A program made the position numbers and the translations under genes. Below are positions 53,392 to 61,578 of a stretch of DNA of 64,000 bases, one piece after another (positions within the stretch are counted from its first letter, which is position 1; every line of letters starts with the position of its first letter). Location: NCBI GenBank assembly GCA_020635915.1, contig JACJYU010000001.1, positions 372,001 to 436,000 of the forward strand. Reading direction: 5' to 3'. Source of the DNA: Flammeovirgaceae bacterium. GTDB taxonomy: Bacteria; Bacteroidota; Bacteroidia; Cytophagales; Cyclobacteriaceae. The notes below the pieces were generated by a model. That model worked only from the letters and a program-made list of their open reading frames with translations. It did not search any database and was not told the origin of the DNA.

Positions 53392-53605
53392 TATTATTTT
53401 TTAATTCACACTGTTGGAATTCGATGTAATATTCATTTTCATCAAATACATTTGAAAAGTCGGCTGCTCAAATTCAATCGAGCTAAATCCACCACCTTCT
53501 GATTTCAATTAATCGAAAACCAATTGCTAAATCATCGATTGTCAATTCGCATATCGTTTTATCCAGTGATCCTCATTCATCTCATAATGAATATAATTCA
53601 ATAAT
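53392..53605 (-). other. AT-rich gap with a short coding-like fragment
   Basis: No intact gene lies in these 214 nt. On the minus strand the frame ending at about 53401 reads KSEGGGFSSIEFEQPTFQMY before running to a stop, 35 codons after a stop and without a good start. It looks like the tail of a decayed gene. Together with the neighbouring 83-codon remnant it suggests a recombination or decay zone. Confidence 0.35.
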
Positions 53606-53857
53606 TTAGGATTTTTCCCTTTTATCCCACGAATTGAATAACTCTGTATGATCCATAGTACGAAAAACATCTGGAAACCCCCGTTCCTCAAGTCGTTCCT
53701 TCACATGTTCATACTCTAGTCTTCGATTAATTAATGGAGCCAACATGTCATGAAGTTGGTGAATCTTTGAAGCATCTCCCTTTGCATAATCCAACAAGTA
53801 TTTTCTCTTTTCGTCCCAAGTTTTTAGTGAATTATAATGGAGCCCTTTTTTAAACAT
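53606..53857 (-). pseudogene. Probable C-terminal remnant of a SAM methyltransferase
   Basis: The open frame gives 83 residues from an ATG at 53857 and stays open for 16 more codons upstream (SILYGRESVPYAGD). The part MLAPLINRRLEYEHVKERLE, then ERGFPDVFRTMDHTELF, looks like the end of Methyltransf_11-type proteins, where an acidic helix precedes a 'GFxDV' strand. The N-terminal SAM-binding half is absent, and the last residues (NSWDKREKS) depart from that pattern. A genuine small protein cannot be excluded. Confidence 0.45.
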
Positions 53858-54009
53858 ATTAATATCCCCTGCATAAGGAACAGACTCCCTTCCATATAAA
53901 ATAGATTAATCCTCCATCCTTTACGAAGGGGGGAGAAATCCCTCTTTCTTTCAGCCTCTTGTGTTGCACTTATTAGTTGAACTTAGAATTTATTAAATTT
54001 CATCCTTCA

Positions 54010-54783
54010 TTATATTTCCATTCCTGTTCTTTCTTTAATTAACTGTTTACGTTTTCTAAGCCCAGTTCTAAAACTGCCTATCCCAAGTTTAATTTTAATT
54101 TTCTGAAAAAGCCCATTATTTATAGTGACATTTGAATCAAAATCAGATAGCGGTTTTTCTCTATCAAATATAACATGTGCATAATCATGTTTACTCCAAA
54201 TACTAACCAAGGAGTAATATGAAAGATTTGTGCTTGTATCATTTGCAAAATCTATCAAATCTATCAACTTTACTTCTTCATCTACAATCTGTAATAAATC
54301 CTTTCTAGAAGCTTTATTATAAATAGTGGAAAAATGACTTGGAACTGTCATAATAATTTTTCCGTGTTTTTTTAATGCGGTACCAATGTTAGTCGCAAAA
54401 ACTTTTCGATCATCAATGGGTATATGTTCAAAAACATCGAATAGAGTAATCAGATCGTATTTATCCGATATTGGACTCATGAAATCGTGTACAAAGAAAT
54501 TAACCTGTTCCGAATTAAAAGTTTGATTAGCATATTTTATCTGCTCTTCTGCAATATCGTATCCGTGTATTCTAGTGAGTGGGTATTCCAATGCTATTTG
54601 ATAAGTTGTGAGGCCAATTGAACATCCTATCTCACAAATATCTATCTCACCTCTATCAGGAATGTGATTAAATAACAACTCAAGGCATCGGTTTATTCGC
54701 TTGTTACCATAGACGAACTCTTTAATCTTCATTAACAACCACTTTTCAGAGTTATAATAAATACTTATTTTATTTTTGTTCAT
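54010..54783 (-). CDS. Class I SAM-dependent methyltransferase
   Basis: The 257-residue protein starts at 54783 (ATG), 2 nt after the wzt stop; a longer frame to 54840 is a shadow of wzt. EIDICEIGCSIGLTTYQIALE is the SAM-binding loop, followed by RIHGYDIAEEQIKYA, DLITLFDVFEHIPIDDRKVF and KIIMTVPSHFSTIYN. The C-terminal 40 residues are basic (GLRKRKQLIKERTG). Position directly after Wzt suggests a modification linked to export or chain termination, as known for Wzt-coupled methyltransferases of O-antigens (inference). Confidence 0.83.
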   Translation of the reverse strand: MNKNKISIYYNSEKWLLMKIKEFVYGNKRINRCLELLFNHIPDRGEIDICEIGCSIGLTTYQIALEYPLTRIHGYDIAEEQIKYANQTFNSEQVNFFVHDFMSPISDKYDLITLFDVFEHIPIDDRKVFATNIGTALKKHGKIIMTVPSHFSTIYNKASRKDLLQIVDEEVKLIDLIDFANDTSTNLSYYSLVSIWSKHDYAHVIFDREKPLSDFDSNVTINNGLFQKIKIKLGIGSFRTGLRKRKQLIKERTGMEI

Positions 54784-54785
54784 AA

Positions 54786-56033
54786 TTAATAAACCTCCCA
54801 AATATGATCCTCCAAATACATTGCTGCATTCTCTTGCCAATATAAATTTCTAGATTGATTACGAACCACTTCAAATGGGCATATGTTTTTTAATGGAACG
54901 GAGCCCTTTCGTCCAATCCCCTGATTAAAATTAACCATAATCGAATAATGACCGGGATAAAGACGAAGGTTTTCAATTTTACACACCAATGTAGTTTCTC
55001 CTGGTTCCTGACAAAATTGAATCTCACTGTTCAAGTTCAGAATATGTATTGCAGGTACATTGTAATTATTAACTATCTGAAATGATATTGCAGGGTCAAT
55101 AAGTTTAGAATTTGTTTCTATTAAAAAAGAAATTCTAAATGGTTTATTAACCAATTGAATCCCATTTGCCTCTGATGTTTCAATCTTTATTTCTTTGATA
55201 TAAGTTTTGGCATCAGCTATGTCCTCCACTTGATAAGAAGTCTCGGTTGATTTAAATAATGAGTACTTATTAATACAATCCCTAACTCCACCAGAAAAGG
55301 TTATTTCACCTGCTTTCAATAACAAACCTTTATTGCACAATGAGCTTACAAAACCAAGATTGTGGCTCACAAAAAGAACCGTTCTACCAAGCTTTGCCAC
55401 ATCCTCCATTTTACCAAGGCACTTATTCTGAAACTCCGCATCCCCTACCGCCAGCACTTCATCAATGATCAGTATCTCCGGTTCCAGGTGGGCCGCCACG
55501 GAAAAGGCCAGGCGCACCGTCATGCCCGAACTGTAGCGTTTTACGGGGGTGTCTATGTATTTGTTTATCCCGCTGAAGGCAATGATCTCCTCCAGTTTGG
55601 CATCGATCTCCTTTTTGCGCATGCCCAGGATGGTGCCGTTCATGTAGATGTTTTCACGGCCTGTCAGGTCGGGGTGAAAACCCGTGCCCACCTCCAGCAA
55701 AGAGGAGACACGACCATGGATAGTGACCCTGCCTTCCGTGGGTTCGGTAATGCGGCTCAATATTTTCAACAGCGTGCTCTTACCGGCCCCGTTGTGGCCG
55801 ATGATGCCCAGCACCTCCCCTTCCTTCACCTCAAAGTTGATGTCTTTCAGTGCCCAAAAGACCGTGGCCTCGTCCTGCCCCAACGCACGCAGGTTGCGCA
55901 GTTGCTGAAAGTTAGTGACCGGAGACTTGATGGCATTCCACAGTGCCCCGGCAATGGTGTCGGATTTTTTCTCGGCTGCCCCAATCCGGTAGGCCTTGCT
56001 CAAATGCTCTACTTGAATAACCGTTTTACTCAT
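54786..56033 (-). CDS. wzt: Polysaccharide ABC transporter ATP-binding protein Wzt with C-terminal carbohydrate-binding domain
   Basis: The 415-residue protein starts at 56033 (ATG sharing a base with the wzm stop, TGATG). The ATPase part has Walker A IGHNGAGKSTLLKILSR, signature KRYSSGMTVRLAFSVAAHLE and Walker B EILIIDEVLAVGD. From about residue 260 a beta-sandwich Wzt_C-like domain follows (EIKIETSEANGIQLVNKPF ... LRLYPGHYSIMVNFNQGIG), which in characterised systems reads the polymer to be exported. GC in 60-nt samples falls from 60% (55441-55500) to 37% (55321-55380) near residue 200, so the gene looks chimeric. Confidence 0.9.
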   Translation of the reverse strand: MSKTVIQVEHLSKAYRIGAAEKKSDTIAGALWNAIKSPVTNFQQLRNLRALGQDEATVFWALKDINFEVKEGEVLGIIGHNGAGKSTLLKILSRITEPTEGRVTIHGRVSSLLEVGTGFHPDLTGRENIYMNGTILGMRKKEIDAKLEEIIAFSGINKYIDTPVKRYSSGMTVRLAFSVAAHLEPEILIIDEVLAVGDAEFQNKCLGKMEDVAKLGRTVLFVSHNLGFVSSLCNKGLLLKAGEITFSGGVRDCINKYSLFKSTETSYQVEDIADAKTYIKEIKIETSEANGIQLVNKPFRISFLIETNSKLIDPAISFQIVNNYNVPAIHILNLNSEIQFCQEPGETTLVCKIENLRLYPGHYSIMVNFNQGIGRKGSVPLKNICPFEVVRNQSRNLYWQENAAMYLEDHIWEVY

Positions 56034-56857
56034 CAGGCTACATCGGCAAAAGTCCGCTCCAGACGGGAGAAGGTATATAAACCCACCATCAATATGACCC
56101 ATGACATGGAAAAGCCTATGCCTATGATGGGCCACGGCATGGCACTCGTACCCAAAATGGCCGCACGAAAACCTTCTATCACCCCTACAAGTGGGTTCAG
56201 CGCATACCACAACTGGTATTTCTGTGGAATTAAAGATAAAGGATACACCACAGGAGCTGCGTACATCAGCAACTGCACAATAAACGTCATGGCGTATTTG
56301 ATATCGCGGTACTGTACCGACCAGGCTGCCAGAATTAAGGAAGGCCCCAAAGCCGTCATCAGTAAATACAATAGCAACAAGGGCAAAAACACCAATTGGT
56401 AAGAAGGCATATAATTAAACATCACCAAAAGCACACCCATCACCAGCAGCGTAATACTAAAATCCAGCAGCTTGCCCAACATGGCAGCAAGGGGCAGCAC
56501 GATGCGGGGGAAATACACTTTGCTCAACATGTTGGCATTGGTGGTCAGGCTGTTGGAGGCTTCGTTGAGCACTCCTGAGAAATACGTCCAGGGCATCAGA
56601 GCAGAAAAACTGAACAGCGCATAGGGCACGCCATCGGAACTGATCTTGGCCAGGTTGCCAAAAACGATGGTAAACACCAGCATGGTAAAGAGCGGCTGTA
56701 TCACGGCCCAGCTCACCCCCAACACCGATTGGGCGTATTTGGCACGGATGCCGCGCACGATCAGAAAGTACAGCAAATCGCGGTAGTCGGCAAGCTCCTT
56801 CCAGTCGACCAGCTTTAACCTGCTTTTTTTTTCTATAATGGTTGTGGAGGGGCCCAT
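56033..56857 (-). CDS. wzm: Polysaccharide ABC transporter permease Wzm
   Basis: This protein of about 274 residues has six hydrophobic segments and the ABC-2 export layout: RGIRAKYAQSVLGVSWAVIQ, ALFSFSALMPWTYFSGVLNEASNSL, KVYFPRIVLPLAAMLGKLLDF and YALNPLVGVIEGFRAAILG. These are the usual phrases of TagG/KpsM/Wzm permeases. ATG at 56857 is preferred over a GTG two codons upstream. With Wzt it moves lipid-linked glycan across the inner membrane. It sits 8 nt after wzc. Confidence 0.9.
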   Translation of the reverse strand: MGPSTTIIEKKSRLKLVDWKELADYRDLLYFLIVRGIRAKYAQSVLGVSWAVIQPLFTMLVFTIVFGNLAKISSDGVPYALFSFSALMPWTYFSGVLNEASNSLTTNANMLSKVYFPRIVLPLAAMLGKLLDFSITLLVMGVLLVMFNYMPSYQLVFLPLLLLYLLMTALGPSLILAAWSVQYRDIKYAMTFIVQLLMYAAPVVYPLSLIPQKYQLWYALNPLVGVIEGFRAAILGTSAMPWPIIGIGFSMSWVILMVGLYTFSRLERTFADVA

Positions 56858-56865
56858 TGCCACTG

Positions 56866-59247
56866 CTACCCTTCGTAATATCCCTGGCCGTTTGATTTTT
56901 TTCCGTAGCCGTAGCCGTAACCGTAGCCGTAGCCGTAACCATACCCATAGCCATAGCCATAGCCCATCCCGGATTTGTAGATGTCGTTCAACACGATGCT
57001 GATGTTTTTCAGCCTGCCGGATTTGTAGTAGTCGTCCGCGATGCGCAGCAGGTCTTTGTGGGTGAAGTTTTGGCGCACCAAAAAGAGGGTGTGGTCCGCA
57101 AAAGCGGAGAGCACGAAGGCATCCGTGACGATGGCCAGGGGCGGGGAGTCCACGATCACGTAGTCATACCTTTTCCTTGCCTCTTCCACAAAGGCTTTCA
57201 TGTTTTGGGTCAACAGCAGTTCGGAGGGGTTGGGCGGCACGGGGCCACCGCTGATGAGGTGGAGCTGTTCGTGGGAGGTTGGCTGCACCACCTCGTCAAA
57301 GGAGGCGATCCCCGCCAGGTAGAGGCTCAGCCCCACGTCATTGGCCAGGCCGAAGTCTCCGGAGATGCGGGGCCTGCGCATATCCGCGCCCACGATGAGC
57401 GTTTTCTTGCCGGAGAGCGCGAACACCGTGGCCAGGTTGATGGAGGTGAAGGTTTTGCCTTCCCCGCTCACGGAGCTCGTGACCAGGAACAACGCCTTTT
57501 CCTTTTTGCCAATGAAGTAATTGAGGTTGGAGCGCAGCGCCCGGAAGGACTCGGCAATACCGGACTTGGGGCTGTTCATCACTTCCATGTTGCTGGCGCC
57601 CTTCTTATGGCCTATACCCCCTGTAAAGGGTATGGAGGTCACCTTTTCTATGTCTTCCCTGGACTGCACCCGGGTATTGAACACTTCCATGAGCAGGAAC
57701 AGCAGGGCGGGGAACCCCAGGCCTGCCAGCAGGGCGTAGAGGTAGTTGTTCCTGGGCTTGGGCACGATAGGGCCCCCGGCCACCATAGGCGGGTTGACCA
57801 TGGTGATGTCGGAGGTGGTGGAGGCCTTGGAGATGCCGGCTTCCGCCCTCTTCTGGAGCAGGAACACGTAGAGGTTTTCCATCAGCGAGTAGTTGCGCTG
57901 AATGGACACCAGCCTGCGCTCGGCCATGGGCAAAAAGCCCAACTGTTTTTCGATTTCGCCAATTTGTTTGTCCAGGTAGTCCTGTTTGATTTTATCCGTT
58001 GCCTGTATGTTGCGGGCAGCCTCCAGGATGTCCTTTTTCAGCTCTTCTATTACTTTGGCCCCCCCGGCCACCAGCGGGTTTTCCGTTTTCACGTTGAGCT
58101 TCATCTGCATTTGCATGTCCGCCAGTTTGGAGATCAACTGGCCCAGTATGGGGTCGGTGATGCCCAGGGAGGTGGGGAGGATGATCTGGTCGAGGTTGCT
58201 GTCCTGGGCGATGTATTTTTTTAGGTAGTTGTAATAGTTGTTGCTGATGATCAGTTCGCCTTTTTGCACTTCTATGGCTTCCATCTTCTGGTAGAGGCGC
58301 AGGGCTTCCCCGCTGAGGTCGGTCACCACGTTTTTGCTTTTGAACCGTTCCAGTTGCAGTTCCGCGCGCCTCACGGAGTCGGATATCCCGTCCAGTTGTT
58401 CGGTGATGAATTCGATGGTGCGCGAGGCCGTCAGGCTTTTTTTCTCCAGGTCATACGCCTGGTAGTTTTTGATCAGGCCGTTGAGGAAATCCATTTCCTT
58501 TGCGGGGTTGGACCCGTTGATGCCCAGGTTGATCACGCCCGCCCCTTCTTCCGCCCAGGTGGCGGTGAGCCTGCCCACGTAGGAGCCTGTGAGCACCCGG
58601 GGGGGTGTGTACCGAAAGAGGTAGGGCTCATTGACAAAGGGGCGCACTGGCCGGCCGTTCCGCACAAAAACAAGCTGCAGGCCCCCGTACGTTATGGTAT
58701 CGTTCATAGGGAAAACCCGCGGTGCGCCTTTTTCCCTGTCCTCCGGGGAGCCATCAGGGGCCAATTCCACATGGGCTTCGTCCAACACCCTCACATAAAA
58801 CTGGCTGCCGGGGGCATTTTGGCCCACCACCCAGGCGGTTATGGGCAGGGAGTTGTAGGCTTCCGTGGTGAGGATGTTCCCTTCCTTGTAGAAGGCCACC
58901 CCGAAATTGAGGTCTTCCAGCGTCCTTTGTATCAAGGGGTAAGACCTGATGATGTACAGTTCATTGAGGTAGTTCCGGTAGGGGCTCACCAGTGGGTTGT
59001 TGTACAACAGCTTGCCTTCCGAGGTTTCCTGGGTTTCCTTGATGATAATGGAGGCCGACACCGGGTATATGCGGGTGGCATAGCGGTTGCGGACGAAGGC
59101 GAGGGCCAGCATCAATATCAGGAAGCCCACTACCAGGTACCAATAGCGGAGGGCGCGGTAAATGATGCGTTTCACATCGATGTTGAGGGGCTCCGCCACC
59201 CCTTTCCGTTGTTCATCCGGAAATTCCGACCTTAGCTCACTTGCCAT
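56866..59247 (-). CDS. wzc: Wzc/GumC-type polysaccharide co-polymerase with tyrosine kinase domain
   Basis: The 793-residue protein has a membrane helix near residue 35 (YWYLVVGFLILMLALAFV), a periplasmic Wzz domain with coiled coil (residues about 60-490), a second helix (YLYALLAGLGFPALLFLLM), and a BY-kinase domain. The latter has Walker A TSSVSGEGKTFTSINLA, Walker A' LIVGADMRRPRI and Walker B YVIVDSPPLAIVTDAF. The tail has ten consecutive GY repeats and then GYYEG, an extreme version of the usual tyrosine cluster for autophosphorylation. It controls chain length and links to Wza. Its start overlaps wza by 11 nt. Confidence 0.92.
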   Translation of the reverse strand: MASELRSEFPDEQRKGVAEPLNIDVKRIIYRALRYWYLVVGFLILMLALAFVRNRYATRIYPVSASIIIKETQETSEGKLLYNNPLVSPYRNYLNELYIIRSYPLIQRTLEDLNFGVAFYKEGNILTTEAYNSLPITAWVVGQNAPGSQFYVRVLDEAHVELAPDGSPEDREKGAPRVFPMNDTITYGGLQLVFVRNGRPVRPFVNEPYLFRYTPPRVLTGSYVGRLTATWAEEGAGVINLGINGSNPAKEMDFLNGLIKNYQAYDLEKKSLTASRTIEFITEQLDGISDSVRRAELQLERFKSKNVVTDLSGEALRLYQKMEAIEVQKGELIISNNYYNYLKKYIAQDSNLDQIILPTSLGITDPILGQLISKLADMQMQMKLNVKTENPLVAGGAKVIEELKKDILEAARNIQATDKIKQDYLDKQIGEIEKQLGFLPMAERRLVSIQRNYSLMENLYVFLLQKRAEAGISKASTTSDITMVNPPMVAGGPIVPKPRNNYLYALLAGLGFPALLFLLMEVFNTRVQSREDIEKVTSIPFTGGIGHKKGASNMEVMNSPKSGIAESFRALRSNLNYFIGKKEKALFLVTSSVSGEGKTFTSINLATVFALSGKKTLIVGADMRRPRISGDFGLANDVGLSLYLAGIASFDEVVQPTSHEQLHLISGGPVPPNPSELLLTQNMKAFVEEARKRYDYVIVDSPPLAIVTDAFVLSAFADHTLFLVRQNFTHKDLLRIADDYYKSGRLKNISIVLNDIYKSGMGYGYGYGYGYGYGYGYGYGYGKKSNGQGYYEG
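56905..56961 (-). repeat. Hexanucleotide tract encoding the (GY)n tail of Wzc
   Basis: Ten Tyr codons alternate with Gly codons in near-perfect 6-nt periodicity (GGCTAC/GGTTAC/GGCTAT variants on the coding strand). Slippage in units of 6 would add or remove GY pairs without changing frame. Confidence 0.85.
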
Positions 59248-60031
59248 ATAGATTGATTGCCAGAAGGAGTAATGAAATCGTAGAGACCACCAGGGCCATG
59301 TTGGGCCCGAAATATTTCCTGTAGGGGCGTTGCCTCAACGGGGGTACGATCAGTATATCGTTTTGGTGCACGTAATAATTGGGCGAGCTTATGAAGCCCT
59401 CGTCCAGCAGGTCGATGTACTGGATGGAGGTTTTCCCTCCCCGGGTGCGTACCAGCTTGATGTTGGACCGGTCGGCCAGTTCGCCCAAGCCCCCGGCCAG
59501 GCCAATGGCTTCCGGGAGGCTTACCCTGTTGTTGGCCAGGGTGATAGTGCCCTCCCCGTTGACCTCCCCCAGGATGGTTATCCTGAAGTTGAGGAGCCTC
59601 ACCTTCACCACCGGGGCTTCCAGGTACCTGGTGGCCAGGCCCTGGAGCTTGTCCTGTACCTGAAAGACCGTTAGTCCTGCCACCTTCACCTTTCCGATAA
59701 CGGGAAACGGGATTTCACCCTTTGGATCCACCAACTCCCCTATCAGCAGGGCGCTGCCCAGGTTCAGGTTGCCCCCAGCCCCCTGGCCCCCCGATTTGGA
59801 GAGGAAGTCAAATTCCTCCGGGGTAATGCTTTCGAAGCGTACGGAGATGATGTCTTCGGGTTGGATACGGTAGCTGCTGTCGATGGGCGTGTAGGTCCTC
59901 AACACCGAGTCCTTGGGCAGGCTTTTGGCGTTGGCATCGTTTTTTTGCAAATATTGGTATTTTTTATTGGTCACGCAGGAGGCCAGCACCCCGAGCAAGC
60001 AAAGAATCAGACTTATGGCAGATACCTTCAT
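59237..60031 (-). CDS. wza: Polysaccharide export lipoprotein Wza
   Basis: The 264-residue protein starts at 60031 (ATG): VSAISLILCLLGVLASCVTN is a lipoprotein signal with the lipobox LASC. A Poly_export domain follows (SSYRIQPEDIISVRFESI), then SLBB-type repeats (FRITILGEVNGEGTITLANN, LPEAIGLAGGLGELADRSNI) and a final membrane segment, MALVVSTISLLLLAINL. It forms the outer-membrane exit pore with Wzc. It is the first structural gene of the 41-kb minus-strand cluster; a longer frame to 60091 lacks a plausible signal. Confidence 0.92.
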   Translation of the reverse strand: MKVSAISLILCLLGVLASCVTNKKYQYLQKNDANAKSLPKDSVLRTYTPIDSSYRIQPEDIISVRFESITPEEFDFLSKSGGQGAGGNLNLGSALLIGELVDPKGEIPFPVIGKVKVAGLTVFQVQDKLQGLATRYLEAPVVKVRLLNFRITILGEVNGEGTITLANNRVSLPEAIGLAGGLGELADRSNIKLVRTRGGKTSIQYIDLLDEGFISSPNYYVHQNDILIVPPLRQRPYRKYFGPNMALVVSTISLLLLAINLYGK

Positions 60032-60119
60032 GTGATGGACAGGACAAGTTTCAAACCTACCAAAAATGCTTTTACCTCCCAATTTTTTCACAGCTTCGCC
60101 TCCTCAGTCACAGTGAGTC

Positions 60120-60300
60120 GTTGCCAGTTGCTGGTTGCCAGTTTCCGGTTGCCAGTTTCCGGTTGCCGGTTGCCAGTTGCCGGTTACCGGTTGCCAGTTG
60201 CCGGTTGCCAGTTGCCAGTTGCCGGTTGCCAGTTGCCGGTTACCGGTTGCCAGTTGCCGGTTGCCAGTTTCCGGTTGCCGGTTGCCAGTTGCCGGTTACC
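60120..60300 (+). repeat. Heptamer array B between wza and the wHTH gene
   Basis: About 25 consecutive 7-nt units (GTTGCCA, GTTGCCG, GTTTCCG, GTTACCG, GTTGCTG) run without phase break. The last unit, GTTACC, supplies the TAA stop codon of the wHTH gene on the minus strand. It fills most of the wza upstream region, so any wza promoter must be within or beyond it. Confidence 0.92.
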
Positions 60301-60838
60301 CCTGCCAGAGCACCAGGGCTCTTTCCGCATGGAGGCTCTTTTTGTTCTTTTCAAACTCCTCCTCGGAAAGCACGAGGGTACGCACCTTTCGCTGGATCAG
60401 TGCCTCCACTTTCTCCACGCACTTGAACAAGTACTCCTTGTCCACGGCACCAACCATCACCAGGTCGATGATGCCACTATCGCGGCCTTCCGCGTAATCC
60501 CCCGTTATCAGGGCCAATTTCAGGTTGCCCAGCCTGGACAATACCTTGTGGATCACGTTGTCCAATATTTTGTCCAAGCCCAAGTACTTGTGAACCAGGG
60601 TTTTAAGCTCAGGATAAAGGGGGTGCCGGGTGTTGGCCCTGTAATAGATATTCCGTCCCTCCTCCCGGGCCAGCAGGTACCCGGCCTCGCTCAGGTTGTT
60701 GAGCTCGTGGCGGATGGAGTTGGTGGATTCATCGAATTCTTTGGCCATTTCACGCAAATAGGCCGTGGAATGGCTGTTCGAGAAGAACTTGAGCAGCATC
60801 TTGACACGGGTTTTGGAGGTGATAATGGAGTCCAGCAC
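60296..60838 (-). CDS. wHTH transcriptional regulator with degenerate nucleotidyltransferase-like domain
   Basis: This 180-residue protein starts with a GTG (60838); no ATG is in frame before the stop upstream. The first 75 residues are an ArsR-like winged helix (SKTRVKMLLKFFSNSHSTAYL, STNSIRHELNNLSEAGYLLA, REEGRNIYYRAN as wing). The second half (LALITGDYAEGRDSGIIDLV) resembles the minimal nucleotidyltransferase core but lacks the normal D-x-D. It is likely a regulator of the polysaccharide genes directly downstream (inference). The stop codon lies in array B and the 5' side faces array C. Confidence 0.78.
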   Translation of the reverse strand: MLDSIITSKTRVKMLLKFFSNSHSTAYLREMAKEFDESTNSIRHELNNLSEAGYLLAREEGRNIYYRANTRHPLYPELKTLVHKYLGLDKILDNVIHKVLSRLGNLKLALITGDYAEGRDSGIIDLVMVGAVDKEYLFKCVEKVEALIQRKVRTLVLSEEEFEKNKKSLHAERALVLWQG

Positions 60839-60896
60839 ATGGTAAATGTATGGATTTAGAATTAATGAGTAAAGATTTTACTCGATAGTTTTGTTG

Positions 60897-61267
60897 GTTG
60901 CCGGTTGCCGGTTGCCAGTTGCCGGTTACCAGTTGCCGGTTGCCAGTTGCCGGTTGCCAGTTGCCGGTTACCAGTTGCCAGTTGCCAGTTGCTGGTTGCC
61001 GGTTACCGGTTACCGGTTGCCAGTTGCTGGTTGCCAGTTGCCGGTTGCCGGTTGCCAGTTGCCGGTTGCCAGTTGCCGGTTGCTAGTTGCCGGTTGCTAG
61101 TTGCTGGTTGCCAGTTGCCGGTTGCCGGTTGCCAGTTGCCGGTTGCTAGTTGCCGGTTACCAGTTGCCGGTTGCCAGTTGCCGGTTGCCAGTTGCCGGTT
61201 GCCGGTTGCCAGTGGCCGGTTGCCAGTGGCCGGTTGCCAGTGGCCGGTTGCCGGTTGCCGTTGACCG
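60897..61267 (+). repeat. Heptamer array C between the wHTH gene and the toxin-antitoxin pair
   Basis: About 53 tandem 7-nt units, chiefly GTTGCCG and GTTGCCA with GTTACCA, GTTACCG, GTTGCTG, GTTGCTA and a run of GTGGCCG/GTTGCCA near the right end. The 488-nt gap 60839-61326 holds only this array plus the antitoxin promoter. All reading frames through it give artificial 7-residue peptide repeats. Confidence 0.93.
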
Positions 61268-61270
61268 TTT

Positions 61271-61316
61271 TTTGGATTTTGTGCCGAAAACACGTATCTT
61301 TAGCTCTAGCACGTGT
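61271..61316 (+). promoter_or_regulatory. Promoter and putative operator of the toxin-antitoxin operon
   Basis: TTTG (61271-61274), a 20-nt spacer and TATCTTTA (61295-61302) fit a Bacteroidota promoter starting right at the edge of array C. ACACGT (61290-61295) and ACGTGT (61311-61316) form an inverted repeat around the -7 box, a suitable place for autorepression by the antitoxin. The ATG follows at 61327. Confidence 0.5.
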
Positions 61317-61326
61317 AAATGTAAAA

Positions 61327-61578
61327 ATGAAAACGAAGCTCACCCTTACAGTCAGGAAAAGTATCATCAAGAATGCCAGACGGTATTCAAAACGGTCAGG
61401 GAAATCAATTTCCCAACTCTTTGAAGAGTTCTTCGAAACAGAAGAAGGTACTGCCATACCGTCCAAGTCCCAACGGGCGGCAGAACGCCTGCTTAAAACC
61501 CTTGAATCATCACCGCCTGTAAAAACATTGGATGACAAAGAAGCACTAAAGTCTCATGTTGTCCGGAAATTTGCCTGA
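61327..61578 (+). CDS. DUF6364-type antitoxin
   Basis: This 83-residue basic protein begins KTKLTLTVRKSIIKNARRYS, with SGKSISQLFEEFFE, a ribbon-helix-helix pattern that is the DUF6364 hallmark. The C-terminal part (PSKSQRAAERLLKTLESSPP) would bind and block the toxin. The start at 61327 (ATG) is chosen because the upstream frame runs through the repeat array. The 3' end overlaps the PIN gene by 23 nt, typical of an antitoxin-toxin operon. It probably represses its own promoter. Confidence 0.87.
   Translation: MKTKLTLTVRKSIIKNARRYSKRSGKSISQLFEEFFETEEGTAIPSKSQRAAERLLKTLESSPPVKTLDDKEALKSHVVRKFA

Noticed and set aside
56457..56960. 167-codon frame beginning with Met-Ala-Met-Ala repeats
   Set aside because: It is the alternative reading of the (GY)n tract of wzc plus wzm in another frame.
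60121..60497. Open frames through arrays B-F giving peptides such as LPVASCR or QLATGNW repeats
   Set aside because: Tandem GTTGCC(A/G) heptamers are open in every frame and return to phase every 21 nt; the peptides are artefacts of the repeat, except for the part fused in frame to CysQ and the short ends of the named genes.
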